A stretch of 64,000 nt of DNA. Origin: Candidatus Moanabacter tarae. Lineage in GTDB: Bacteria > Verrucomicrobiota > Verrucomicrobiia > Opitutales > UBA2987. Made by a program: the position numbers and the translations under genes. Each line of letters starts with the position of its first letter. Position 1 is the first letter of the stretch. Below, one piece after another: positions 28,302 through 36,926 of this stretch. The notes under the pieces are model-generated. The model saw nothing but the letters and a program-made list of their open reading frames with translations. It was not told where the DNA came from and did not search any database. The DNA lies in assembly GCA_003226295.1 (NCBI GenBank), contig CP029803.1, positions 1,110,211-1,174,210 on the forward strand, given 5' to 3'.

Positions 28302-29450
28302 TCAACCTGCTGCATTCCCCTCTTCCTCTGCCAACACTTCGGGTGCAAGGTCTCCGATCGACGCGCTTAATGAATCCTGTTGCTCTGTTGCTAGTCGACC
28401 AGCTGATTCCGGGAGGGGGGTATCAAACTGATAGCTAGGATCGACCTGTTGGCGTCGCCATATTTCACGCATTTCCCGCCAGGCTCCTACCAAAGTACGT
28501 GGCTTCGGCATATCGTCCGCGATCTCGTGATATAATTCAGCCAGTCTATAACATGGCACACTGGCATACATATGGTGCTCCGTATGCCAGTTCATTCGCC
28601 AATAAAGAAACGAAGACAACGGATCTAGGGTAATAGAACGGACACATAGTCTAAAATCAGGAACATTATCCCGCAAACCGCAGTGCATAGGGACACCTAC
28701 AAGATATCTCCATATATTTCCAATAAATGGGGCGAGCGTAATAATTAAGGGGAGGAGCCAAACCTTAAAACTAATTGCAAACAACAAAACAACAACATGG
28801 AAAAGGATGGTGATTCTTGCACAATTTACAGCTTTCATCCGTTCTTCAGGGCAGTCCTCCCACAGTGCTTCAATCCACTCCCTTTCACCTGGAAAGCGAG
28901 CCAGTGCTGTGGAGCAAAGAGTTTTCATCTGGTTTATGAAACCACCGGCCTCAAACCCCCCCACAACATTAAAAGTTAGCATCTGCAGTACAAACAGGAC
29001 TTTCAGGCTCGGATTCTTAGGCAATTCAACCTCCCGATCACCCTCCGGGTGGAGTGTGTAACGATGGTGATAGGTGTGGCTCATCGCATAGTTACGATTA
29101 TTGTGGTAGGAAAGTACGCTGTAGATCCAAAGAAACGCTCGATTGAGCCACTTAGTTTGGAAAACTGTCCCATGTCCTAACTCATGACAGGCTGACCCCA
29201 TAAAGCTCCAAAATGCACCATGAATAATGAGTGCTACCACAAACCCAATCCAATTTTGTTGTAGAAAAAAAGAATAAGTAATCACGCCAGTGCAACCAAC
29301 CAACGCTAGGTGCCCCAAAGACTGAAACCAGCCTTGAATATCACTCGGCCTACTCAATTCTCGCAGTTTATTAACGGGTACTGGACATCTATACCAAAAT
29401 ACCCGTAGTTTTTTTCGTACTTCATCGAGAGGTGTATGTTTAGTTTTCAT
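28302..29450 (-). CDS. Fatty acid desaturase (membrane di-iron)
   Basis: A desaturase of about 382 residues from the ATG at 29450; an in-frame ATG at 29480 adds ten basic residues. Histidine boxes are HELGHGT, HTYHHRYT and HTEHHMY, the pattern of acyl-lipid/front-end desaturases and related hydroxylases, and distinct from the Delta9 acyl-CoA type at 8702. Hydrophobic spans around ALVGCTGVITYSFFLQQ, GFVVALIIHGAFW and FHVVVLLFAISFKVW fit four membrane passages. It probably introduces a second double bond or acts on lipid-bound acyl chains. It faces away from the Gfo/Idh gene. Confidence 0.9.
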   Translation of the reverse strand: MKTKHTPLDEVRKKLRVFWYRCPVPVNKLRELSRPSDIQGWFQSLGHLALVGCTGVITYSFFLQQNWIGFVVALIIHGAFWSFMGSACHELGHGTVFQTKWLNRAFLWIYSVLSYHNNRNYAMSHTYHHRYTLHPEGDREVELPKNPSLKVLFVLQMLTFNVVGGFEAGGFINQMKTLCSTALARFPGEREWIEALWEDCPEERMKAVNCARITILFHVVVLLFAISFKVWLLPLIITLAPFIGNIWRYLVGVPMHCGLRDNVPDFRLCVRSITLDPLSSFLYWRMNWHTEHHMYASVPCYRLAELYHEIADDMPKPRTLVGAWREMREIWRRQQVDPSYQFDTPLPESAGRLATEQQDSLSASIGDLAPEVLAEEEGNAAG

Positions 29451-29525
29451 TTTCCTTTCCTTTCTGCGCAAACGATTCATTTTTAGGTAAACAAAGACTG
29501 AGAAATTATCAATCTATAATAACCT

Positions 29526-30515
29526 ATGAAACCTCTTCGAATGGGCATTATTGGAGCCGGCGGTATGGGAAATAAGCATGCTCGTGATATACGACAACGC
29601 ACCGACGCTGAAGTTATCGCAGTCTGTGATCCGGACCAGGCATCGATCGAACGCATCACGAAAACTCTAGGAATTACAACTTCAAATATTCGCCAATACT
29701 CCGAACTGAGCGAAATGCTGGGTAAAGATGGTTTGGAAGCTGTCGTTATTGCTACTCCTCATACACAACACAATGACCATGTAAAAGTATGTCTTGATGC
29801 TGGTCTTCACGTCCTAGTGGAGAAACCAATGGCCACAACCGTAAAAGCAGCACGAGAATTCATCTCTGCATCAGAGAGGAACGATAGGATACTCGCAATA
29901 GCCTATCAGCGACATGGATTAGGAAAGTTTATACGGGCTCGTCAGCTGTTACAAGAGGGTGCCATAGGTGAGATCCGTTTCCTAAATGTACTGATTGCCC
30001 AAAATTGTATCCATGCTTTTCAGCCAGGCGAAAAATGGCGAGGGGATCCGGTTCTTTCAGGAGGAGGGCATTTTATAGACACTGGAAGCCACATCAACGA
30101 TATTATGCTCTGGACAACTGGCTTGGAGCCTAAACAGGTTCAAGCATCTCTCAGCAGGGAGGGGATTCTGGTCGATGTGCTAACCGGAGTTGTAGTCAAG
30201 TTTACCAGTGGTGCTCTTGGTACACTCGCTTTCACTTCTTTGTCGCCGGCATGGAGAGAGGAGTTTACATTCTACGGAACTGAAGGAGAACTCCGATTCG
30301 GAGACTCGGAGCCATTGAGACTACACCGAACCGGCGAGGATATCATCCTTCCGGATGATTCCAAACAAGGCGATACACCACTTCACAATTTTGTAGACTC
30401 AATTAGAGGGAAGGCGCAAGTTCAGGCACCCCCTATCTGTGGTCTGCGTGTAGTGCAGCTAACCGAAGCAGTCTATAAAGCAGCCGAGTCTGGAAGAGCC
30501 GAAGAGGTGGAATAG
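29526..30515 (+). CDS. Gfo/Idh/MocA-family NAD(P)-dependent oxidoreductase
   Basis: A 329-residue oxidoreductase: RMGIIGAGGMGNKHARDI (Rossmann loop), HVLVEKPMATTVKAARE (family signature), and a C-terminal domain with GGGHFIDTGSHINDIMLWTTG. It ends GLRVVQLTEAVYKAAESGR, the common C-terminal helix. It begins a co-directional run with the isomerase at 30648 (133-bp gap), the same family pairing seen at 4659-6694. Substrate unknown. Confidence 0.9.
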   Translation: MKPLRMGIIGAGGMGNKHARDIRQRTDAEVIAVCDPDQASIERITKTLGITTSNIRQYSELSEMLGKDGLEAVVIATPHTQHNDHVKVCLDAGLHVLVEKPMATTVKAAREFISASERNDRILAIAYQRHGLGKFIRARQLLQEGAIGEIRFLNVLIAQNCIHAFQPGEKWRGDPVLSGGGHFIDTGSHINDIMLWTTGLEPKQVQASLSREGILVDVLTGVVVKFTSGALGTLAFTSLSPAWREEFTFYGTEGELRFGDSEPLRLHRTGEDIILPDDSKQGDTPLHNFVDSIRGKAQVQAPPICGLRVVQLTEAVYKAAESGRAEEVE

Positions 30516-30647
30516 TGTCGTTACAGATTAGAGGCATTACAACACAAAATGGTAGGGTAAATCCATTTCCTGAATTGCTGACCTGAATCTTAACTCAACT
30601 GCAATAACTTTTAAACTATCCTATTAAACCCGTAAGAGTATTCTAAT

Positions 30648-31442
30648 ATGATAAAAATTGGATGTAACTACCTCAGCCTAAAAAACACCTCTATTGAAGA
30701 ATTCATCAGAATAGTCTACGAACTTAGACTTGACGTTGTGGACTTCCACCAAGACGCCTTTGAATCGAGTGACCCTGTTTATTTAAGCACAATTAAGTCT
30801 CTTTGCCTAAAGTACGGCCTGCCCATAGGGTACATTGGGGTTAGCGGCCTATTTCATGGCACCGCCGAGGAGAGGAACGAACAAGCCTCAAGGGCCAAGG
30901 ACGCAGTTGATTTGGCTGCATTTCTTGGATCTCCTATAATCAGGCTTTTCTGCGCAACAGTACCGGAGAAAAACGCAGATGGAGAAGAAGTATGGCCCGG
31001 AATGATTGCGGGGTATCGAGAAGTAGCCGATTACGCTGCTGCCAAAGGGATCTCAATCGGCTTACAGAACCATCCCATAACAGGGAAAACCATGCTGCGA
31101 ATCCGGGAAGACACCAATCGTAATAATTTCAACTTCATCGTCGATACCGGACAATGGACAGGCTCTCCTGGGGCAGCCCCTAGAGGTGAAACTGATCCCA
31201 AACACGACTTCTACGGATACATGGAGGAAACCCTTCCTCACGCAATGTATATCAGAACAAAGTTTTACAGGATCGAAACCGGTAGAGAAGAATGGCTCGA
31301 CTACGACCGAATCGCCTGTCTCATCAAAAACATCAACTACAACGGTTGCATCTCGATTGTCTATGAAGGAGAAAACGAAGATCGCATTGAACAAGTGCGC
31401 CTCGCAGCCTCCTATTTGCGTCAATTACTAAATGGGCATTAA
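30648..31442 (+). CDS. Sugar phosphate isomerase/epimerase (TIM barrel)
   Basis: A 264-residue xylose-isomerase-like TIM barrel starting IKIGCNYLSLKNTSIEEFIR. Metal-site segments are GISIGLQNHPITG, NFIVDTGQWTG (Asp), MYIRTKFY and YNGCISIVYEGENEDRIEQV (Glu). It is the second gene of a probable operon with the upstream oxidoreductase, suggesting consecutive steps on one sugar or polyol. Substrate not predictable. Confidence 0.86.
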   Translation: MIKIGCNYLSLKNTSIEEFIRIVYELRLDVVDFHQDAFESSDPVYLSTIKSLCLKYGLPIGYIGVSGLFHGTAEERNEQASRAKDAVDLAAFLGSPIIRLFCATVPEKNADGEEVWPGMIAGYREVADYAAAKGISIGLQNHPITGKTMLRIREDTNRNNFNFIVDTGQWTGSPGAAPRGETDPKHDFYGYMEETLPHAMYIRTKFYRIETGREEWLDYDRIACLIKNINYNGCISIVYEGENEDRIEQVRLAASYLRQLLNGH

Positions 31443-31560
31443 GCAGATATTATTAAATAAGATTTGAGAACTTTTATGTGAAGGGATTTGAAAGGGTAAA
31501 CCTCTTTACTAGTTGCCCTGATTTTCGAGAAAGAGAATTTGCCCTTTCCGAGAGGTCTAC

Positions 31561-32703
31561 ATGAAGTCTTCCGTTAATCTAGATGGACCCCGATGTGCTA
31601 ATGTCACCGACCTAGCAAGAATACTAGACCTGGCCAACGAGGTTATGCGACTAGGAAAAGGAATGAATCCTACCATTGCGAATGATTATTCTTTCATCTA
31701 CAATAGAGAAAACGTTGAGAACATCGTGATTGTGAAAGACGGCGACCGAGTTGTTAGCTCAGCAGCCATCTGGACTAATTCAGTTGAAGCAGCGGGAATT
31801 AGAAACATCCGAACTGGAGGCATTAACTGCGTAGCAACACTTCCAGGTTATCGAGGATATGGACTCGCTACAAAGGTGCTACAAGCAGCCGTCAAACATA
31901 TGGAACAGATTGGGTGTCATATTGGACGCCTACGAACCGGCATCAGCAACTGGTATCACCGTCTAGGTTGGGAAAACGCCGGCTTTAGCTGCACATATCG
32001 TTTAGTTCATTCGAACATTGTTCTATTTCCCGAGCTACCAGGCGATTTAAAGCTCACATTCGGATCGGAGTTTGATGACAAGACCATCGCCTCCATCGTC
32101 CGCCTACGTCAATCTGACCAATTGGGTGGTGTACGCACTCTGGAAATCATGCGCGATCTATTGGCGTCAAACAACGATTCATCCCTAAAGGGTGGAAGCC
32201 AGTATTGCTTAGCATTACGGAAGGGGTCACCAGTTGCCTACTGCATTACTAAAGAAGATAAAATCACTGAATGGGGAGGCTCAGTAGAGTTGGTTTCCGG
32301 TCTCGTCCGGGCTTGTTTCTACCACAAATTCGGAGCAAGAGAGGGACAGCTCACTCCAGGACATCAGGAAAAAGTTTCTTCTAGTCCTGAGCTAATGTTG
32401 GTAGCACCGAAGAATGGACATCCGTTCGCTGATTTCCTGGATTCTGCATTGCTTCCAGTCTCCAGAGATTACTGGGGAATGCTGTATATTATTAATCCCC
32501 AAAGCATCCTAGATTCATGCGGACTCTATGACATCTCAGTAACAGAGAGTAACGGCATTTTCACACTCACTCGCAGCAATGAATCGGTAACTGTCAATCG
32601 CCAGGAAATTGCTAAATTATTTTTTGGACCCGAACGGATCAGTGATTTTGCTAGTGAAGTTTTGCCATTAACCTTTTGGGAATGGCCCTTGGAAGACGTG
32701 TAG
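31561..32703 (+). CDS. GNAT-family N-acetyltransferase with SCP2-like C-terminus (Eis-like)
   Basis: A 380-residue protein. The N-terminal GNAT domain has INCVATLPGYRGYGLATKVL (acetyl-CoA motif A) and the following NWYHRLGWENAGF. The middle region is a second degenerate GNAT-like fold, and the C-terminal ~100 residues (ESNGIFTLTRSNESVTVN through LPLTFWEWPLEDV) resemble the sterol-carrier-like tail of Eis-type acetyltransferases. The substrate may be an aminoglycoside, polyamine or protein amine; the sequence does not say. It sits 118 bp after the isomerase gene. A shorter GNAT with two GNAT-like halves is at 38699. Confidence 0.78.
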   Translation: MKSSVNLDGPRCANVTDLARILDLANEVMRLGKGMNPTIANDYSFIYNRENVENIVIVKDGDRVVSSAAIWTNSVEAAGIRNIRTGGINCVATLPGYRGYGLATKVLQAAVKHMEQIGCHIGRLRTGISNWYHRLGWENAGFSCTYRLVHSNIVLFPELPGDLKLTFGSEFDDKTIASIVRLRQSDQLGGVRTLEIMRDLLASNNDSSLKGGSQYCLALRKGSPVAYCITKEDKITEWGGSVELVSGLVRACFYHKFGAREGQLTPGHQEKVSSSPELMLVAPKNGHPFADFLDSALLPVSRDYWGMLYIINPQSILDSCGLYDISVTESNGIFTLTRSNESVTVNRQEIAKLFFGPERISDFASEVLPLTFWEWPLEDV

Positions 32704-32894
32704 AATAGGGACACTGAACAGGTTTTCAGGAATATCTGCTATCCCTAACAGAACAAAAGGGACTCCTAATACGCAGTCGGGCGCTACACCCACAGCCTTC
32801 CTGAATTAAAAAATTGGAATTGGTCTCGACTAGGCACAATAACCAAGTTCACCAGAATAGTTTTGCCATAGGCAAGCAGTACTCTCCCTATAGT

Positions 32895-34037
32895 ATGATG
32901 GAAAGGGTATCGGTAGCAACTTTCGAGGGGCCCGGAAGGAATCCTGAGATCAGATCCGTTCCTAGGCCGGAAGTTCCTGACAAGGCTGCCCTGATTCAAA
33001 TAGAAGCCTGTGGAGTTTGCGGCACTGATTTGCACATACTTGCCGGACACTGGCCCGAACCGTTACCATGGCCTTTCACCCTTGGGCATGAACTAGCTGG
33101 AATAATTATTGAGATTGGATCAAAACTAAAAACGGATTTTATGGGCTACCCGCTTGACGTTGGCAGCAAAGTTATGCTGCCGCCATTGATGTCCTGCGGT
33201 TTGTGCCACTACTGTGTACACTATCCAGAGAATTCCAACCGCTGCCTAAATCCGACCTATTACGGTCGCTACTTACCCTATAAAAAGCCTCCTCACCTTT
33301 GGGGAGGCTGGGCAGAAATGGTCTATATCGATTTCAATATGCTTCCGGCCACTAAAATATACTCTCTTCCCGCTGATATGCCGCTAATGCTCGGATCACT
33401 CTCTGAACCCCTGACATCCTGCATTCGTGCCCTCAACCGGGCAATCTCGGTTGGTGGATTTAGAGCTGGTGATACCGTAGTAATTCAGGGATCAGGCCCC
33501 ATAGGCTTACTGAGTCTGGTTGCCGCACAAGAGATGGGAGCAGGCAGTGTGGTGGTAGTGGGCGCCCCAGAGAAACCGCGACTTGAATTGTGCAGAGCCT
33601 TTGGCGCTAACGCTACAATTTCGATAGAAGATCATAAGATTCCCGGGGATCGTATCAGTACAATTCGCAACATTATCGGAGGTTACGGAGCAGATTTAGT
33701 CCTAGACTGTTCTGGCCATCCTTCTGCGGGCCCTGAAGGCATAGAAATGCTGCGGGACGGAGGCACATACGTTGAAATGGGCCAATTTACTGATGCAGGT
33801 TCAATAGAAACCAACTGGCACCGAATTTGTAGTAAAGATATCAACCTTTTAGGCAGTTGGGCATTTACCGCAAACGACATTCCACTGGCCATCAATATGC
33901 TTAATCGCGCTCGAGATCGCTACCCTTGGCATCGAATACAAACAAAGTTTCCATTCAACGAAGTTGGCCTTACAAACGCAATAGAATGTGCCAAGTCAAT
34001 GAAATGTGTTAAAGCGACTATAGTCCCAAACCAGTGA
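32895..34037 (+). CDS. Zinc-dependent alcohol/polyol dehydrogenase (MDR family)
   Basis: A medium-chain dehydrogenase. I take the ATG at 32895 (product MMERVSVATFEGPGRNPEIR) since the fold starts here; an upstream ATG at 32814 would add 27 low-complexity residues. The catalytic zinc motif is EACGVCGTDLHILAG with GHELAG, and the structural zinc cysteines are in CGLCHYCVHYPENSNRC. The Rossmann site reads VVIQGSGPIGLLSLVAAQEMG. It ends SMKCVKATIVPN. It oxidises an alcohol or polyol with NAD(P); substrate unknown. It converges on the enolase-superfamily gene. Confidence 0.9.
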   Translation: MMERVSVATFEGPGRNPEIRSVPRPEVPDKAALIQIEACGVCGTDLHILAGHWPEPLPWPFTLGHELAGIIIEIGSKLKTDFMGYPLDVGSKVMLPPLMSCGLCHYCVHYPENSNRCLNPTYYGRYLPYKKPPHLWGGWAEMVYIDFNMLPATKIYSLPADMPLMLGSLSEPLTSCIRALNRAISVGGFRAGDTVVIQGSGPIGLLSLVAAQEMGAGSVVVVGAPEKPRLELCRAFGANATISIEDHKIPGDRISTIRNIIGGYGADLVLDCSGHPSAGPEGIEMLRDGGTYVEMGQFTDAGSIETNWHRICSKDINLLGSWAFTANDIPLAINMLNRARDRYPWHRIQTKFPFNEVGLTNAIECAKSMKCVKATIVPNQ

Positions 34038-34137
34038 AACGGGAAATGAAGCGGCTGGGACAAGATCGCCTTTTACCATCATATAAATCTAAACCCTGGC
34101 GCACACAAAATAAAGTCTAGAGCCAGGTGTTTTCAGA

Positions 34138-35376
34138 TCACGAGAAAAAATCCCTGTACCTTTGGTCGAACTCTTTAGATCCATCATCCACCTCCAGATC
34201 TAAGGATATGCCAGGAAGGAAACCAAGAATCTTCCCGTCTAAGAAATCCTGCCGGTAACTGCCATTGGAATAATAAGCCTTCTTCCCATCGGGCCAATTA
34301 ATAGTATGTATCTGGCGTTTTATTTCCAACTTGAAATCAGACTCAACCCGGAAGTTCTCAATAGCATCTCTATCCACTTCAATCCCAAGACCCGGATCCT
34401 CCGGCACTCTTAAGCATCCTCCTTCGACCCTAAATCCCTTAATAAGCGGATTCGAGAAAATATTGATACACGGAATAGCCGGCCAACGGGCGTGGGAGAG
34501 AACAGCACCAAGATGTACCGAGAACATAGTAGTCAGTCCGGTTCCAACCATCTGCAACCAGAAAGGCATTTTCACATGTTCCGCTAATGTTCCTTGGCTA
34601 ATAACGCAGCTAGCCCCTCCACCAATGACAAATCCGTCGCATACTCCTTCCCTGATAGCCGTCATCACCGGTGGATTACCGAAATGCATTGCGATCGGAC
34701 TTTGAATCTTTCTTCGCAAAAGCGAATTACCATTAACGTCGCTTTGAGGAATTGGTGTTTCAACAATTGCAAGGTTGCTATACTTTTCCTCCAAATTCCG
34801 AATCAACGGTGCTGCTTGGTCAACCCCCAAGAGCAACCCATTGAAATCCATATCCAGTTTGAAGTGAGGAGAGACGACTTCACACACCGCTGCCAACTGT
34901 TTCTCTGGATCAAACCATGGACGAGCTTTTACCTTCATGCTCGTAAAGCCGTGTTCTTCAGCGGCCTTGGCCTCTTCCGCCCACTCTACTGGAATTCGAT
35001 CTTGGGTCCACCACGATACCGGACAGGCATCTCGATACTGCACTCCCAATAGTCTATGGCATGGGACACCCATCGCTTTCCCAGCCGCATCAAACAGGGC
35101 CATCTGAAGTCCAGCCCCAAGATCATCATCCCACAAAAAGTCAAAAAGATTTTTTCCTTTAATCCGTTTAAACTGATACTCGTCAGACTGCGCCCAGGTA
35201 TACCGAGTCAGAGTTTCCCCGATTCCTTTCACCCCACAGGATAACGTCACCTCGATGACATCCACCAATGACCAAAAAGGCACACGAACCTCTTTGACTT
35301 TTGCACAACGCGGATGAAAGGGAACGTTCAAGACAGTCGATTCGATACTCTTAATTTCGAAATCCTTTGAAGTCAT
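34138..35376 (-). CDS. Enolase-superfamily (mandelate racemase/muconate lactonizing-like) protein
   Basis: A 412-residue two-domain enolase-superfamily protein. The N-terminal capping domain (1-~120) is followed by a barrel with the KxK motif FTSMKVKARPWFD (Lys general base), first metal ligand in FKLDMDFNG and second in AIVETPIPQ. At the third ligand position, where most members have an acidic residue, the sequence reads SPIAMHFGNPPV, so the third ligand is absent or shifted. Late barrel strands GFVIGGGASCVISQGTLAE and FWLQMVGTGLTT support the fold. Dehydratases, racemases and cycloisomerases all belong here; function is open. Confidence 0.82.
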   Translation of the reverse strand: MTSKDFEIKSIESTVLNVPFHPRCAKVKEVRVPFWSLVDVIEVTLSCGVKGIGETLTRYTWAQSDEYQFKRIKGKNLFDFLWDDDLGAGLQMALFDAAGKAMGVPCHRLLGVQYRDACPVSWWTQDRIPVEWAEEAKAAEEHGFTSMKVKARPWFDPEKQLAAVCEVVSPHFKLDMDFNGLLLGVDQAAPLIRNLEEKYSNLAIVETPIPQSDVNGNSLLRRKIQSPIAMHFGNPPVMTAIREGVCDGFVIGGGASCVISQGTLAEHVKMPFWLQMVGTGLTTMFSVHLGAVLSHARWPAIPCINIFSNPLIKGFRVEGGCLRVPEDPGLGIEVDRDAIENFRVESDFKLEIKRQIHTINWPDGKKAYYSNGSYRQDFLDGKILGFLPGISLDLEVDDGSKEFDQRYRDFFS

Positions 35377-35533
35377 AACGCACCTAAGTATTGGAATTAA
35401 TAGAAGAGATTCACGATTACTAACTCTAGTTTCTGTTTTTGGAAATCATAAAACAAATGAGGGTAATTTCAATTTAACTACTTAGAATCGGAATTGCAGA
35501 TCGAATGACGATAGATTAAAATCAGCCAGACCA

Positions 35534-36670
35534 CTAGAACCTATCAATTTTTAAGAATTCAATGGGATGCTTCGTCTCTCCATTCACGGCAAGATCAACC
35601 AGAACCTCTCCAATAACTGAAGCAAATTTAAATCCGTGGCCTGAAAAGCCGGCTGCTATTACAACATTTTCGTGCTCCGGATGGAAATCAATGATAAAAT
35701 TCTCATCAGGAGACATAGTGTATAAACAAGTAGTAAACTTACTTCTCTTTGGGCTTAATTGAGGGAAAAAGTGACCTAAAAACTCAAGCACCGGCTTTTC
35801 GTCCTCTTCCCCCAAACACCGGTTTACTTTCAAAGGGTTATCTATCTCGTTACGGGTTAGATTATGCTCCGCTACCTTTAGTCCCCAGTTGTCAGTTACC
35901 GGAAATCCGTAGATAAACTTGGACCCGCTTCCGATACCAATGCAGAAACAGGGAAAGACTTCTCGCCTGTAATTCTCAACCCCGGACCCAAGATACCAGA
36001 GTGAAACTTTGCGTAAGATCTTAATCTCAATCCCGATATCTAGTAGAGTCCGTACTGACCAAGAACCTGCTGTTAAAATCAATCGGTCCGCTGTCAAATT
36101 TCTTCTTTCCGTTTCCACCAATACTTTATTGCCTTCTGATTTCCAAGAAAGTACGGCTTCGCCAGTATAAAGATTTGCGCCATATCTTCGAGCCATCGAA
36201 GCATATTGCCTAACACACTCTTCAACCCTAAGTATGCCCCCAAAGGGATCGAAAGTTGCAACCCAATCCTCCGGTAGATGCAACTGAGGATAGAGTTGAT
36301 CAACCTCCGATGCCTTCATTGCCGTATGGGGTAACTCATGTTTTTGATAGCAGTCTTCAAGTCCCTGGGTTATCTCTGATTCAGGGGAACCAGCCAACAA
36401 CAAGCCAGTCTGTAAAAGGAGCTTAGATCCTGTCTCTTTTTCAAGTTGCTCCCATAACTCATAAGCCCGATTGAGCAAAGGAATATAACTAGGAAGCTCC
36501 ATATAAGCTTTCCGAATAATCCGGGTGTCCCCGTGCGATGAGCCACGATCATGGGCAATTTCAAAACGATCAATCCCACAGGCCCGAATTCCGCGTTTAG
36601 CCAAATGATAAAGTGTCGAACTCCCCATCCCTCCAACACCAAGGACAATCACGTCATAATGGTTAGCCAT
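35534..36670 (-). CDS. FAD-dependent N-methyl amino acid oxidase (MSOX/MTOX-like)
   Basis: A 378-residue flavoprotein of the DAO family. The FAD-binding N-terminus is VIVLGVGGMGSSTLYHLAKRG, then IDRFEIAHDRGSSHGDTRII. The covalent-flavin region CLYTMSPDENFIID carries Cys315, at the same residue number as in monomeric sarcosine oxidase, followed by VIAAGFSGHGFKFA. This family demethylates sarcosine or N-methyl-tryptophan, giving formaldehyde and hydrogen peroxide. Length and motifs match the single-subunit form. It is in an amine/amino-acid oxidising neighbourhood. Confidence 0.9.
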   Translation of the reverse strand: MANHYDVIVLGVGGMGSSTLYHLAKRGIRACGIDRFEIAHDRGSSHGDTRIIRKAYMELPSYIPLLNRAYELWEQLEKETGSKLLLQTGLLLAGSPESEITQGLEDCYQKHELPHTAMKASEVDQLYPQLHLPEDWVATFDPFGGILRVEECVRQYASMARRYGANLYTGEAVLSWKSEGNKVLVETERRNLTADRLILTAGSWSVRTLLDIGIEIKILRKVSLWYLGSGVENYRREVFPCFCIGIGSGSKFIYGFPVTDNWGLKVAEHNLTRNEIDNPLKVNRCLGEEDEKPVLEFLGHFFPQLSPKRSKFTTCLYTMSPDENFIIDFHPEHENVVIAAGFSGHGFKFASVIGEVLVDLAVNGETKHPIEFLKIDRF

Positions 36671-36926
36671 TCTTATTCTTCGAATCCCAAATCCAGTTTG
36701 TTCTAATGAACGCCCCCCAGCTACAATCTCTGTTTAGAAACGGTAATTTCACATAACATGCCGACTTCATCGAAAGAAAAATGAAGAATAACAGAAAGAT
36801 ATAGTTATTAGAATTCGAAGCATTATTAACTGGTACACTGAAAACAGTTGTTTAGCCAAACATGGCAAAGCCGGATTATGGTTTATCAGTGATCCTAGCC
36901 ATATCGAAACTGAGAGATGTTTATTA

